A stretch of DNA of 35,852 nt, from NCBI GenBank assembly GCA_016927755.1, contig JAFGLZ010000098.1, positions 1 through 35,852 on the forward strand, given 5' to 3'. This DNA is from Phycisphaerae bacterium (GTDB lineage Bacteria > Planctomycetota > Phycisphaerae > UBA1845 > JAFGLZ01). Numbering within the stretch: position 1 is the first letter of the stretch; each line of letters opens with the position of its first letter. The notes below the pieces were generated by a model. That model worked only from the letters and a program-made list of their open reading frames with translations, did no database searches and had not been told where the DNA came from. The position numbers were made by a program, and so were the translations under genes. Below are positions 17,801 to 25,089 of the stretch, piece after piece.

Positions 17801-18335
17801 CTACTACCGCTTCGATTCCGGTGAAACCGTCCTGAGTTGGGGCATCAAGAAATACGGCGGGAACACGACCTACCCCCTACCGACGTCGCTCTCGCAGTGC
17901 TATGAGCACCTCGGTCATTACCAGCGACTGATCACGAGCAACGACGGTATCAGCCCGTGGTCCAACGTGGAATCCTCCACCCAGGGACCGTGCTACCAAC
18001 TGACGGTCACTGAGATCCCCGATAAAGACGGCGACGTCGACGTCTCGCCGCCCGGCCCGTATTACGCCGCCGGGACTCAGGTCAGCTTGGACGCGGATCC
18101 CGATCCCTTCTACCACTTCGATCACTGGCTGATCTACGACCAGAACCACCCGGGCGACGCCAACTACGCCGACGTGGCCACCGGCAATCCGCTCGTGCTC
18201 ACGATGAACCGCGACTATGAAGTGGACGCCTACTTCGAGTGCGGCGCGGGCGCCGGTCAGATGCTGCCCATGCTGATCGTCGGGCTGATGATCTCGGCCT
18301 TGCGGTTCCACAGGACCGTTCGAACCAGACGCTAG
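14853..18335 (+). CDS. Exported subtilisin-family (S8) serine protease with accessory domains
   Basis: 1160 aa. A signal peptide (MKTKTTVSCRIVVAVIVAWG, cut near VRA-Q) is followed by a propeptide-like region to about residue 240. The S8 domain has Asp263 (VLVFDAGKAHAAHQDF), His289 (HATHVAGT), oxyanion Asn404 (FANGNE) and Ser490 (GTSMATP). A P-domain-like beta-sandwich follows (about 555-690), then a cadherin/Ig-like repeat (VATHSFCSAVQDTTVAIELQ, ending near YTPDPGYIGPDRFTHKANDG), an Fn3-like segment (about 800-885), a further beta-domain and an InlB-like repeat. The C-terminus, CGAGAGQMLPMLIVGLMI then RFHRTVRTRR, is a Cys, one hydrophobic helix and a basic tail, suggesting envelope sorting. 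The GTG start has AGGAGG at 14841-14846, 6 bases upstream. It is monocistronic and ends at a long inverted repeat. Confidence 0.9.
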   Translation: MKTKTTVSCRIVVAVIVAWGWGVASVRAQGIDVIRWKAGDLAKAGPEETNPDVVLAVPGDRHVVVRLAAIPSAQEREAMAAEGIQLLRYLGDNAFFARISGGEKAANDAKAAGVTAACGIQAEWKQAPMILRGQFPAYARGNAPAVGGRVAADGENPDGEIDAVALCVLLHPDVDVDLQGSAAITRHGGQVRGIVRSINMIMACMPAANVAALAAEDVVQWVEPPLPPLGPTNDSNRVLTQADVVQAAPYSLTGAGVNVLVFDAGKAHAAHQDFGGRLTTRDDSSTIDHATHVAGTIGGSGARSGGQYRGMAPGVTMQSYGIEPSGWLTPPDILYTNPGDIEQDYEEAINTYGAEIANNSIGTNVAHRPTLPCEWEGDYGTTSQLIDSIVRGSLGAPMRVIFANGNERGNTGRCGTSYHTTAPPACAKNHITVGAVNSNDDSMTDFSSWGPTDDGRLKPDIVAPGCQSDGDNGVTSTSSNGGYVVMCGTSMATPTVTGLCALLLETYKYLYIGDPLPLNSTLKVLLAHNAVDLGNPGPDYKFGYGSVRIQDTITFMYGEYSRYLTGSVDQDGEAYYFVEVPAGATELKVTMAWDDPPGAVNTTPELVNDLDLVAISPGGASVHYPWTLDPGNGDAPAIRTQRDDRNNIEQVVVDAPAAGVWTIKVIGYAVPEGPQTYSLAATPAMFRPTPPVATHSFCSAVQDTTVAIELQATDDGIPDPPGALTSVITSLPQHGSLSDPYAGTISAVPYALAAGGSIVRYTPDPGYIGPDRFTHKANDGGLPYWGGDSREATVSIILTMALSAPVLAPEPEMTNGTSNTVDWSGVPEADRYLVQCAQDSGFTQILSTSNWVSELTHAFAGLTLCQTYWYRVQARSPQPSTTEVVGSGSLTANCSDLGFTTFVDCKLNRTLTEIQQYLEITTSQTIEFAVYERPSSGPFQRVYHGTISSGTGTRWYGSGPISVPMVAGRAYCIAMAMSGAAKLYYRFDSGETVLSWGIKKYGGNTTYPLPTSLSQCYEHLGHYQRLITSNDGISPWSNVESSTQGPCYQLTVTEIPDKDGDVDVSPPGPYYAAGTQVSLDADPDPFYHFDHWLIYDQNHPGDANYADVATGNPLVLTMNRDYEVDAYFECGAGAGQMLPMLIVGLMISALRFHRTVRTRR

Positions 18336-18342
18336 TCACATG

Positions 18343-18403
18343 GATGCCCCATCCCTTGCCGACGCCCGCGCAAAGCCCCGGGCCAGGCAAGGGATGGGGC
18401 GTC
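18343..18403. terminator. Long inverted repeat between convergent genes
   Basis: The arms 18343-18360 and 18386-18403 pair over 18 bp with a single G-T mismatch around a 25-base loop. It begins 8 bases after the protease stop codon and ends 48 bases from the end of the convergent acetyltransferase gene. It lacks a clear T-run, so it may stop transcription in a factor-assisted way or protect both mRNA 3' ends. The stem is unusually long and GC-rich. Confidence 0.6.
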
Positions 18404-18451
18404 TATCCTAATAGGTCGCGGCACGAGCCGCCGCCACGCATCGCTGGCCAA

Positions 18452-18973
18452 TCAGGGCGTGTACGACCGTCCGCATCCAGAGAGGATCTTCCGCATATAC
18501 ACCATCCCCTCATCCCCCGGCCCATGAACGTCCGGAAGCGTCGCCACGGGTGTCAAACCATTCTTGCCGTAGAAGGCGATGGCCATTCGCTCCTTGGCAT
18601 AGGTGGACACGTAGAGCGAGGTAACGCCCGCCTCTCGGGCCAACGCCTCAACGTGCCCGAGCAGCTCGGTGCCGCGCCCGTTGCCGCGGTACGGCGGGAA
18701 GAAGCCCAAATCGAGAATCTCGCACTTGCCCCACCCGCGAGCAGGCCCGTTCGGTCCGTCGTCGAACAGCACCGCGATGAAGCCCGCCGCCGTGCCGTCA
18801 TCCAGATAGTAGCCGAAGAAGCGCACGCCCTGCGTCACACGGATCGAGATCCGCCTCCCAAGCCACTCGACGTGCTTCGCGTCGTCCGGATGGAAGTGAT
18901 TCCCCGCGTCCAGCTCCCCCATCAGATCGAAGAAGTCCTCCCTAACCTCCCGCTCCCCGATCTCCCTGATCAT
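18452..18973 (-). CDS. GNAT-family N-acetyltransferase
   Basis: 173 aa. The acetyl-CoA binding motif A is FFPPYRGNGRGTELL, with RGNGRG at residues 96-101. Preceding strands (GFIAVLFDDG and KCEILDLG) and the later AKERMAIAFYGKNGLTPV block fit motif B of GNAT enzymes. The likely reaction is transfer of acetyl from acetyl-CoA to an amine; the acceptor is unknown. It starts only 4 bases after the stop of the ABC exporter permease gene, so the two are surely cotranscribed. No signal peptide is seen, so it should be cytoplasmic. A function linked to the permease (for example modifying its cargo) is inference from context. Confidence 0.85.
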   Translation of the reverse strand: MIREIGEREVREDFFDLMGELDAGNHFHPDDAKHVEWLGRRISIRVTQGVRFFGYYLDDGTAAGFIAVLFDDGPNGPARGWGKCEILDLGFFPPYRGNGRGTELLGHVEALAREAGVTSLYVSTYAKERMAIAFYGKNGLTPVATLPDVHGPGDEGMVYMRKILSGCGRSYTP

Positions 18974-18977
18974 CGTC

Positions 18978-20669
18978 TCAGAACTCCGCCTCGCGAAGGT
19001 ACCGCGCCCCCATCTTCATCGACATGCCCGCGATGAGCAGACCGAGCCCCATCACCAGGACGATCGCCAGAACCGCGCGACCGTCGAAGATCATCGCCCC
19101 CGCGCTCGCCGCCCGAAGGCTCAGCATCGCCACGATCAACAGGATGGTCACCACGAACAACACCGACGCGATCAGGTTCACCGTCCCGCCCATGCCGCTG
19201 GCGATCCGCGCGCCGTTCGACTCACCGAACATCGGCAGCCGAGCCCCCAACCCCACCGCCAGACCGCACAGCCCGATGCACACGGAAACCACCGCCGGCA
19301 GATGCACCCACCACCACGGCGACGGAAGACTGAGCATCCTCATCGAAAGCGTCGTGACGCCCACGGCGCAGAGGAGCGTCGTCGTCAGCGCGAAGGCGAA
19401 CTTGCTGATCAGCAGGTGCGTCCGTGACAGCGGCATCGGCCCCAGCAGCCAGAGTTGCCTCCCCTCGAGCGAGACCATCGGAAACACGAACCGGCCCGTG
19501 AACGTCGCCAGGATCAGGCTGATCGCCGCCAGGTTCAGGAACGCCACCAACACCTGCCATTTCAGCGACGAGATGTCGAGCGACAGTCGCGGAATGTTCA
19601 CCACGTAAAGCGTCAGCAGCCCGAAGAGGATCGCCAACTGCGACCACTGCAGCGGATCCCGCACCAGCGTGCGCAGGTCCTTCATCGCCAGCCACCGCAT
19701 CCGCCGCGGCAGATAGAAGAAGAAGACCGATGCCACGACCGACGTAATCCGACCGCCCGCGCGAATGACCCGCGTCGACCGGCACTGCGCGCGAGCGAAC
19801 GCGTCCGAAACGCGCCGAGAGACGATCAGCACGGCCAGCCAACTGAAAAACAGACCGTTGGCCAGCGTGATGAAGAGATAATACAACGCCTGCCCCGGAT
19901 CCCGACGCGCCGCGGCCACGATGCCTTCCGTCACCCATGTGCTCGGCCACAGCGGACCGCGTATCGCCGACAGTTGCTCGAAGAACCGCTTCAGCCACAG
20001 CGCCGAGTCCGCCGTCGTTCGAGAATACAGGTTGATCCCAAACCCGGCGACCACCGCAAGGATTACCACGACCGCCACCACCATGAACCGACGGGCCGAC
20101 CGGGGGAAGTACAGCGCCGCCGCGTGGGCCGCCAGAAGCCCCGCCGCGCCAGGGATCGCCACGAACGACAGAAACAGGCTCACGAACAGCGGATAGTAGT
20201 ACCAGGGCGTGTCCCCGACCCGGGCCATCGCGAGCATCAGCGGCAACCCCAGCAGGATCAGCGACCAGCTACTCAGAACCAGCGATTCCACGTACTTCGT
20301 CGCCACCACGTGCCAACTCCGTAGCGGCATCGTCAGCAGAAACTGCGACTCGCCCCGCCCGTAAAGACCCGTAAAGCACAAGATCGAGGTCGAGAACGCC
20401 AGCATCGCCATGAGCGCGATGAAGAAGAAATGGAACACGTACGGAACCGCCACGATCGACTCGAGGTGCCGAAGGTGGATGAACCGGAAAACCTCGTAGA
20501 AAAGGATGTACAGCGCTGTCCAAATAAACAGGATAAACGCCACCACCGACACCAGTCGGAGCGGCGACTCCGTCAGGTCTCCGCGAACGTGGTTCCGCCC
20601 GTTCGTCGCCTTCAGCCGGAGGATGACCGACAGCGAGACCGGTGACAACGTGACTTGGCGACTGGGCAT
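18978..20669 (-). CDS. ABC-2 type exporter permease, large form
   Basis: 563 aa with about 12-14 hydrophobic segments. They include VVAFILFIWTALYILFYEVF, YVFHFFFIALMAMLAFSTSI, SLILLGLPLMLAMA and, at the end, VNLIASVLFVVTILLIVAML and LAIVLVMGLGLLIAGM. Cytoplasmic elements such as MPLRSWHVVATKYVESL and MPLSRTHLLISKFAFA are the repeated coupling-helix-like segments of 'putative ABC exporter' permeases (the PF16962-like type as I recall it). No ABC ATPase gene is next to it, which is unusual. The ATG at 20669 was chosen; a TTG at 20708 would add 13 non-membrane residues. The GNAT gene follows after 4 bases. Confidence 0.75.
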   Translation of the reverse strand: MPSRQVTLSPVSLSVILRLKATNGRNHVRGDLTESPLRLVSVVAFILFIWTALYILFYEVFRFIHLRHLESIVAVPYVFHFFFIALMAMLAFSTSILCFTGLYGRGESQFLLTMPLRSWHVVATKYVESLVLSSWSLILLGLPLMLAMARVGDTPWYYYPLFVSLFLSFVAIPGAAGLLAAHAAALYFPRSARRFMVVAVVVILAVVAGFGINLYSRTTADSALWLKRFFEQLSAIRGPLWPSTWVTEGIVAAARRDPGQALYYLFITLANGLFFSWLAVLIVSRRVSDAFARAQCRSTRVIRAGGRITSVVASVFFFYLPRRMRWLAMKDLRTLVRDPLQWSQLAILFGLLTLYVVNIPRLSLDISSLKWQVLVAFLNLAAISLILATFTGRFVFPMVSLEGRQLWLLGPMPLSRTHLLISKFAFALTTTLLCAVGVTTLSMRMLSLPSPWWWVHLPAVVSVCIGLCGLAVGLGARLPMFGESNGARIASGMGGTVNLIASVLFVVTILLIVAMLSLRAASAGAMIFDGRAVLAIVLVMGLGLLIAGMSMKMGARYLREAEF

Positions 20670-21068
20670 CTTTGGCCGTCCGACCTCCGTGCGAAGACCC
20701 ACTTCCAACTCGCTATTCTATTCGGCAAGTACCCGGCGTGCGAGCGCCCAACGACCACGCCGAGCCGATGAGCCACCCCGCCGAACGGCCTGCACGATTC
20801 GCCACGCCAATTGAATCCCCCCGCTCGATCCGTCATTCCGCCGGCCCCGCGTCCCATAAGACCAACTCTGCGGGACAGTTGTGACGCAACCAGACCCCCC
20901 CGTTGCGACCAGTCCGAGCTGGGGCTGGATTTACCCCGTTCACGCCACTACGCTATAGATTGGGAAGGTATTACGGTCGGGCGGGGTTATGGGCCACACC
21001 GAGCATTCCTACCTTTGTCATCCAAGACGGGCTTGCCGTCTGTCATCGCCATGCGCGAGGGGAACCGA
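20670..21068. other. 399-base divergent intergenic region
   Basis: This stretch lies between the exporter permease (-) and C45-like (+) genes. A weak plus-strand promoter-like pair is visible: TTACCC at 20931-20936 and TATAGA at 20954-20959 with a 17-base spacer. GAGGGG just before the GTG start of the C45-like gene is its ribosome site. Open frames extend through the region but lack coding character. No repeat was noticed. Confidence 0.45.
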
Positions 21069-23915
21069 GTGACTGCCATAGGCCGGAAGCGATCAGTCTA
21101 CGTACCGCTACTCCTGTGCAGCCTGATGTGGACGGCCCCGACCCGGGCCGCCGTCGTCGGTAGCTACGGCTCGTCCTATCTGGAAGACGTCGACGGCCTC
21201 CTCGTGCTGCACCTCAAAGGCACCCCGACCGAGATGGGCCAAGCCCACGGCCGTCTCCTGGCCGAGAAGATCCGCGACGTCTACGAGGCCCTGGACGCCG
21301 TCCTCGGCAGCGAAATATCGCGAACCAAGCAGGCAGAGGTAGCCGCCGCCGCGAAATCGCATATTCCCGACTCCTACGTCCAGGAGATCCAGGCTATCGC
21401 GGCCGGCGCCAACGCCGCCTTGGGAACGACAGCCATCAACGCCAACCGTTTGCTCGTGCTCCATAGCTGGGAAGAGATCCTCCGCGATAACCCCGAACGG
21501 GGCATTGGCGCCCGCTTCGCCGCCATGGGCAGCGCCACCGTGGGTGGACACGTCCTGATGGGACTGAACTACGACGACGAGGAGTGCGTCCATCAGGGCC
21601 TCCAGGACGGAGCCGTCGTCATTGTCTACGAGCCGTCGCAAGGATACACCTTCTGCTCCGTGGGTTGGGCGGGCCTGGCCGGGGCCATCACTGGCATCAA
21701 CAGCCAGGGCGTGGCCATCAGCGGAATGCGGTCGCCGACCAACGCCCAAGCCACCGCGGGAATGCCCCTGATCTTCCAGATCCGCGCCCTGTTGGAGAGT
21801 GCCGCCAACGTCGGCGCCGTCGAGTCACTGCTCCAATCGACCGCGCGCACCGTCTCCGGAAGCCTCCTCGTGGCCGACGGACTCGGAACCTCCGCCCTGC
21901 GAGCCTTCGAGTTCACGCCCACACGGCTCGAAGTCTTCCGAGAGAACGACGCCAACGAGAACCACACCTACCTCATCCGCGAGGAAGGTGTCCGCATCGG
22001 CCTGCTAGTCTTCGTCCCGCCGTTCCCGATGGATTTTCCGCTCGGTACCGGCGACATCAACGCGGTCATCTCCAAGGCCGTGCCCAACGCCATCGTTCGC
22101 TCCAATCTCTTCGCCCATTACAAGGGAACCCCGGGCACCGCAACCGGCCCGTTGCTCGAGCTCCAGAGCGACTGGATCATGAACAACATCGCCACGAACC
22201 CGCGATACGAGTACATCGACATCTCCGATCTGCTGCCGCCCACGTACCCCTATCGCTCGCTCGACATCCTCTATCTCGCCGACAAGTTCTCGGCAAAAAC
22301 CCCCTCAATGATCGCCAATCAGGGGCTGATCGACTTCCTCACCGCCCTCATGCCCGGCTGGGACGAGCTCTTCTACCTCCCCGAGTACGCGAACCATTCC
22401 CGTTACGTCAGACTCCGTGACGGCGTCACGAGCTACTCGGGCAGCATCGATGCCGACCGCGCCATCCGCCTCCTGGGCGGACGCACCGCGTCCGAACCCT
22501 TCAACGTCCTGACCGAGCCCAACTCCCTCCACTCCGTCGTCTACAGCGCCGACACGTTGGATCTGTACGTGGCCTCGGCCGCGCCGAGCGGATCGTCCGG
22601 CAAACCCGACGCCAATCTCCAAACCTACCGGCGCTTCGACTTCGCCGCGCACGCCACGTATCCGCTCACCGTGCGCACCCAGCCCGTCAAGGGGAACGTC
22701 ATCGTCGACGGCGTCGACTGGGGCCAAGCGCCCCAGACCCGCCGGGTCACCGCCGGTAAGCACAAAGTGTCGTTCGGCAAGGTCACCGGATACGCCAAAC
22801 CGGCTGCCACCACCGTCAACGTCGGACTGACCGGCGCCGAGCTCACCGGAACCTATGTCCTCAACGAACATCGCCTCAACCTGACTGTCGACGGACAAGG
22901 AGCCGTAACGCCCCCCAACGACGCCTACGCCAACGAGAGCGTCCTGACCATCAAAGCCACCCCCGACGAGGGATGGGCCTTCTCCAACTGGTCCGGCGAT
23001 CTGACCGGCGCCGGCGCGTCTCGACGCGTAACGATAACGAGCGATCTGACCGCCACGGCCCACTTCGTGGAGCTCGCCCCCGGCCAGCAAGCCCTGACGA
23101 TTCACGCCGAGGGCGCTGGCAGCGTCGACCCCGTGGGCGGCGTCTATGACCAGGGCGACGTCGTCACGTTAGCCGCCAAGGCCGTCGCCGGATGGCGATT
23201 CCTTCGCTGGCAAGGCGACGCCAAGGGCACGAGCCCCGTCACGAGCGTGACCCTCACCAAGAGCAAGCTCGTCACGGCCGTCTTCGAGCAGATCACGCCC
23301 AAGCTAAAGGTCAACGTCGTCGGCGACGGAACCGTCTCGCCCGATAGCGGCACGTACCCCTGGGGCCAGGTGCTCATCATCACCGCCACGCCCGACGAAG
23401 GATCCCAGTTCGTCCGCTGGGAAGGCGACGTGGAACGAACCGAACCCGTCATCGCCGTGGCCCTCTATGACGACATGAACCTGACCGCCGTCTTCGAGCC
23501 GATCCCCCGAACGCTCACCGTCGACGTCCAAGGCCAGGGCGAGGTCGTCCTCGATCCAATCGGGCCGACCTACCCGAACGGCGCCACCGTGACCCTGACC
23601 GCCAAGCCCGCCAGCGTCGTCCACAACCGCGTCAACGTCACCCTCGAGCCCTGGTGGTTCATCCAGTGGCAAGGCGACGTCGAATCCTCGGACAATCCAA
23701 TGACGATCACCATGGACGCAGACAAGAGCCTGGTGGCCGTCTTCTCCACCACGCCCCCCGGCCAGGACGACAACCCCGGCAAGCCGCTCCCAGGAGACGA
23801 CGACCCCGCAACCGCCAACCCCACGCCCTGCTTCGCCGCCCCCGCGGCCATGGCAATCGGAATGATCTCCTTCGCCGGCCTGCTATGCCGCCCCCGCCGT
23901 CGCTCGTGTCGGTAG
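21069..23915 (+). CDS. Exported C45/penicillin-acyltransferase-like protein with InlB-type repeats
   Basis: 948 aa. After a signal peptide (KRSVYVPLLLCSLMWTAPTR then AAVV), residues about 35-480 resemble the C45/acyl-CoA:6-APA acyltransferase Ntn-hydrolase fold: LHLKGTPTEMGQAHGRLLAE, FAAMGSATVGGHVLMGLNYD and AGLAGAITGINSQGVAISGM. Family members have a Cys at the start of the mature chain shortly before FAAxGSAT; here residues 145-150 read GIGARF, so no nucleophile is apparent. A PEGA-like domain (about 531-598) is followed by four InlB-B-like repeats to about 890, each with a GW/QF/F-WxGD block. The tail has Cys, a hydrophobic helix (AAPAAMAIGMISFAGLL) and RPRRR. GTG 21069 was chosen because GAGGGG lies 6 bases upstream; ATG 21051 lacks a site. 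The role is unknown. Confidence 0.8.
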   Translation: MTAIGRKRSVYVPLLLCSLMWTAPTRAAVVGSYGSSYLEDVDGLLVLHLKGTPTEMGQAHGRLLAEKIRDVYEALDAVLGSEISRTKQAEVAAAAKSHIPDSYVQEIQAIAAGANAALGTTAINANRLLVLHSWEEILRDNPERGIGARFAAMGSATVGGHVLMGLNYDDEECVHQGLQDGAVVIVYEPSQGYTFCSVGWAGLAGAITGINSQGVAISGMRSPTNAQATAGMPLIFQIRALLESAANVGAVESLLQSTARTVSGSLLVADGLGTSALRAFEFTPTRLEVFRENDANENHTYLIREEGVRIGLLVFVPPFPMDFPLGTGDINAVISKAVPNAIVRSNLFAHYKGTPGTATGPLLELQSDWIMNNIATNPRYEYIDISDLLPPTYPYRSLDILYLADKFSAKTPSMIANQGLIDFLTALMPGWDELFYLPEYANHSRYVRLRDGVTSYSGSIDADRAIRLLGGRTASEPFNVLTEPNSLHSVVYSADTLDLYVASAAPSGSSGKPDANLQTYRRFDFAAHATYPLTVRTQPVKGNVIVDGVDWGQAPQTRRVTAGKHKVSFGKVTGYAKPAATTVNVGLTGAELTGTYVLNEHRLNLTVDGQGAVTPPNDAYANESVLTIKATPDEGWAFSNWSGDLTGAGASRRVTITSDLTATAHFVELAPGQQALTIHAEGAGSVDPVGGVYDQGDVVTLAAKAVAGWRFLRWQGDAKGTSPVTSVTLTKSKLVTAVFEQITPKLKVNVVGDGTVSPDSGTYPWGQVLIITATPDEGSQFVRWEGDVERTEPVIAVALYDDMNLTAVFEPIPRTLTVDVQGQGEVVLDPIGPTYPNGATVTLTAKPASVVHNRVNVTLEPWWFIQWQGDVESSDNPMTITMDADKSLVAVFSTTPPGQDDNPGKPLPGDDDPATANPTPCFAAPAAMAIGMISFAGLLCRPRRRSCR

Positions 23916-23937
23916 TCATTTCCGGCGGGTCGTCAAC

Positions 23938-25008
23938 CTATCGGGTAAGCAACCTGGCGTACTGCTCGGCGACCTCCAAATCCAAGGCCGCCTCTCGCGC
24001 GGGGGCAAGCGTCGGCTTGCCGGTTCGGACGCAGTCCACGAAATGACGAGCCTGCTCCAGCATGCACCATGACGGGGCCAGAACGGGCTGCTCATACCTC
24101 CCCCGGTCGACGTCGCTCGTCGGACCGTGATAGATCCGTAGGTCCCCGGAGTGCTGCCGGGCCATCGGCGCAGGGATCGACAGGTCAAGCTTGCCCCCTT
24201 CGAAGCAAACCTTGTAGTACTCCTCCCAGTGGTCGCGGAGATTGTACCCCTTCATCTCGAGCACCCACGGCACGCCGCTGTCGCTGCGCCCCAGAAGCAC
24301 CGTCCCCGTCGGGTCGAGATATTCGCACCGATAAGACTCGCCCAGCAGGTAGCGGACCATGTTGACCTGGTGAATGAAGTAGTTGACGAAGGCGTTGTAG
24401 GCCTCGCCCGTGGCCGCGCCCATCCAGTCAGGTGGCGTCTCGATGGCTTGCCCCTGATAGGCCGGTGCCGAGTCCCCCGCCCCGATCGGGCCCTCGATGC
24501 CGTACGTCCAATTGCCCGGCGGCATCGACACGCGAAGGTAGTTCATCGCTCCGGCAGCCCCGCTCTCTCGCCAACGCCGAATCGTCTCCACCGCCGCTCG
24601 ACTGGCCGGAACGTGCCGTTTCATGTAGCCCACCTGGTAGATCACGCCCTTGGCCTCCGCCAGGTCCGCCAGCAGGTGGCCCGTCTCCGAGCGGATTGCG
24701 ATCGGCTTCTCGGTCAGCAGATGCTTGCCCGCCTCGAGAATGTCCCTCGCGACCGTGTGGTGCAGCCCGTAGTGCATCACGCAGACAACGGCGTCTACCT
24801 CGGCATTGGAAAGCAGCGCCCGATGATCGGGATACACTCGCTCGATGCCGTACTTACGGGCAACCAGCTTGGCCGTCTCCGACCGTCCCTCGGCCAGCGC
24901 CACGACCCGGCAACCGGGAATCGTCACGAGGTTGTCCAGGTGGGCCTTCTGACCCATGTAGCCGCAGCCCACCATGCCAATGCGCGCGATTCGATCGGCG
25001 TTAGCCAT
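23938..25008 (-). CDS. Gfo/Idh/MocA-family NAD(P)-dependent oxidoreductase
   Basis: 356 aa. The Rossmann motif IGMVGCGYMGQKAH is at residues 10-23. The family EKP motif (GKHLLTEKPIA, Lys near residue 100) follows. The C-terminal alpha/beta domain contains NAFVNYFIHQVNMVRYLLGE, with His and Asn in the catalytic-site area. Such enzymes oxidise or reduce sugars, inositols or their phosphates; the substrate is unknown. No signal peptide is present. AGAGAGG lies about 8 bases before the ATG. It is convergent with the C45-like gene (22-base gap) and is followed upstream by a separate operon. Its relation to the glycosidases nearby is only suggestive. Confidence 0.92.
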   Translation of the reverse strand: MANADRIARIGMVGCGYMGQKAHLDNLVTIPGCRVVALAEGRSETAKLVARKYGIERVYPDHRALLSNAEVDAVVCVMHYGLHHTVARDILEAGKHLLTEKPIAIRSETGHLLADLAEAKGVIYQVGYMKRHVPASRAAVETIRRWRESGAAGAMNYLRVSMPPGNWTYGIEGPIGAGDSAPAYQGQAIETPPDWMGAATGEAYNAFVNYFIHQVNMVRYLLGESYRCEYLDPTGTVLLGRSDSGVPWVLEMKGYNLRDHWEEYYKVCFEGGKLDLSIPAPMARQHSGDLRIYHGPTSDVDRGRYEQPVLAPSWCMLEQARHFVDCVRTGKPTLAPAREAALDLEVAEQYARLLTR

Positions 25009-25089
25009 AATCGAGCCTCTCTGCTTCGGGGTTAAGTCGGCAACCGATGTGGGGCCGCGGTCAGAGCAGGTCCCGACTCCCTACCGTGG

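Noticed and set aside
20931..20959. TTACCC/TATAGA promoter-like pair upstream of the C45-like gene
   Set aside because: Only three and four of six matches; too weak to list as a promoter on its own.
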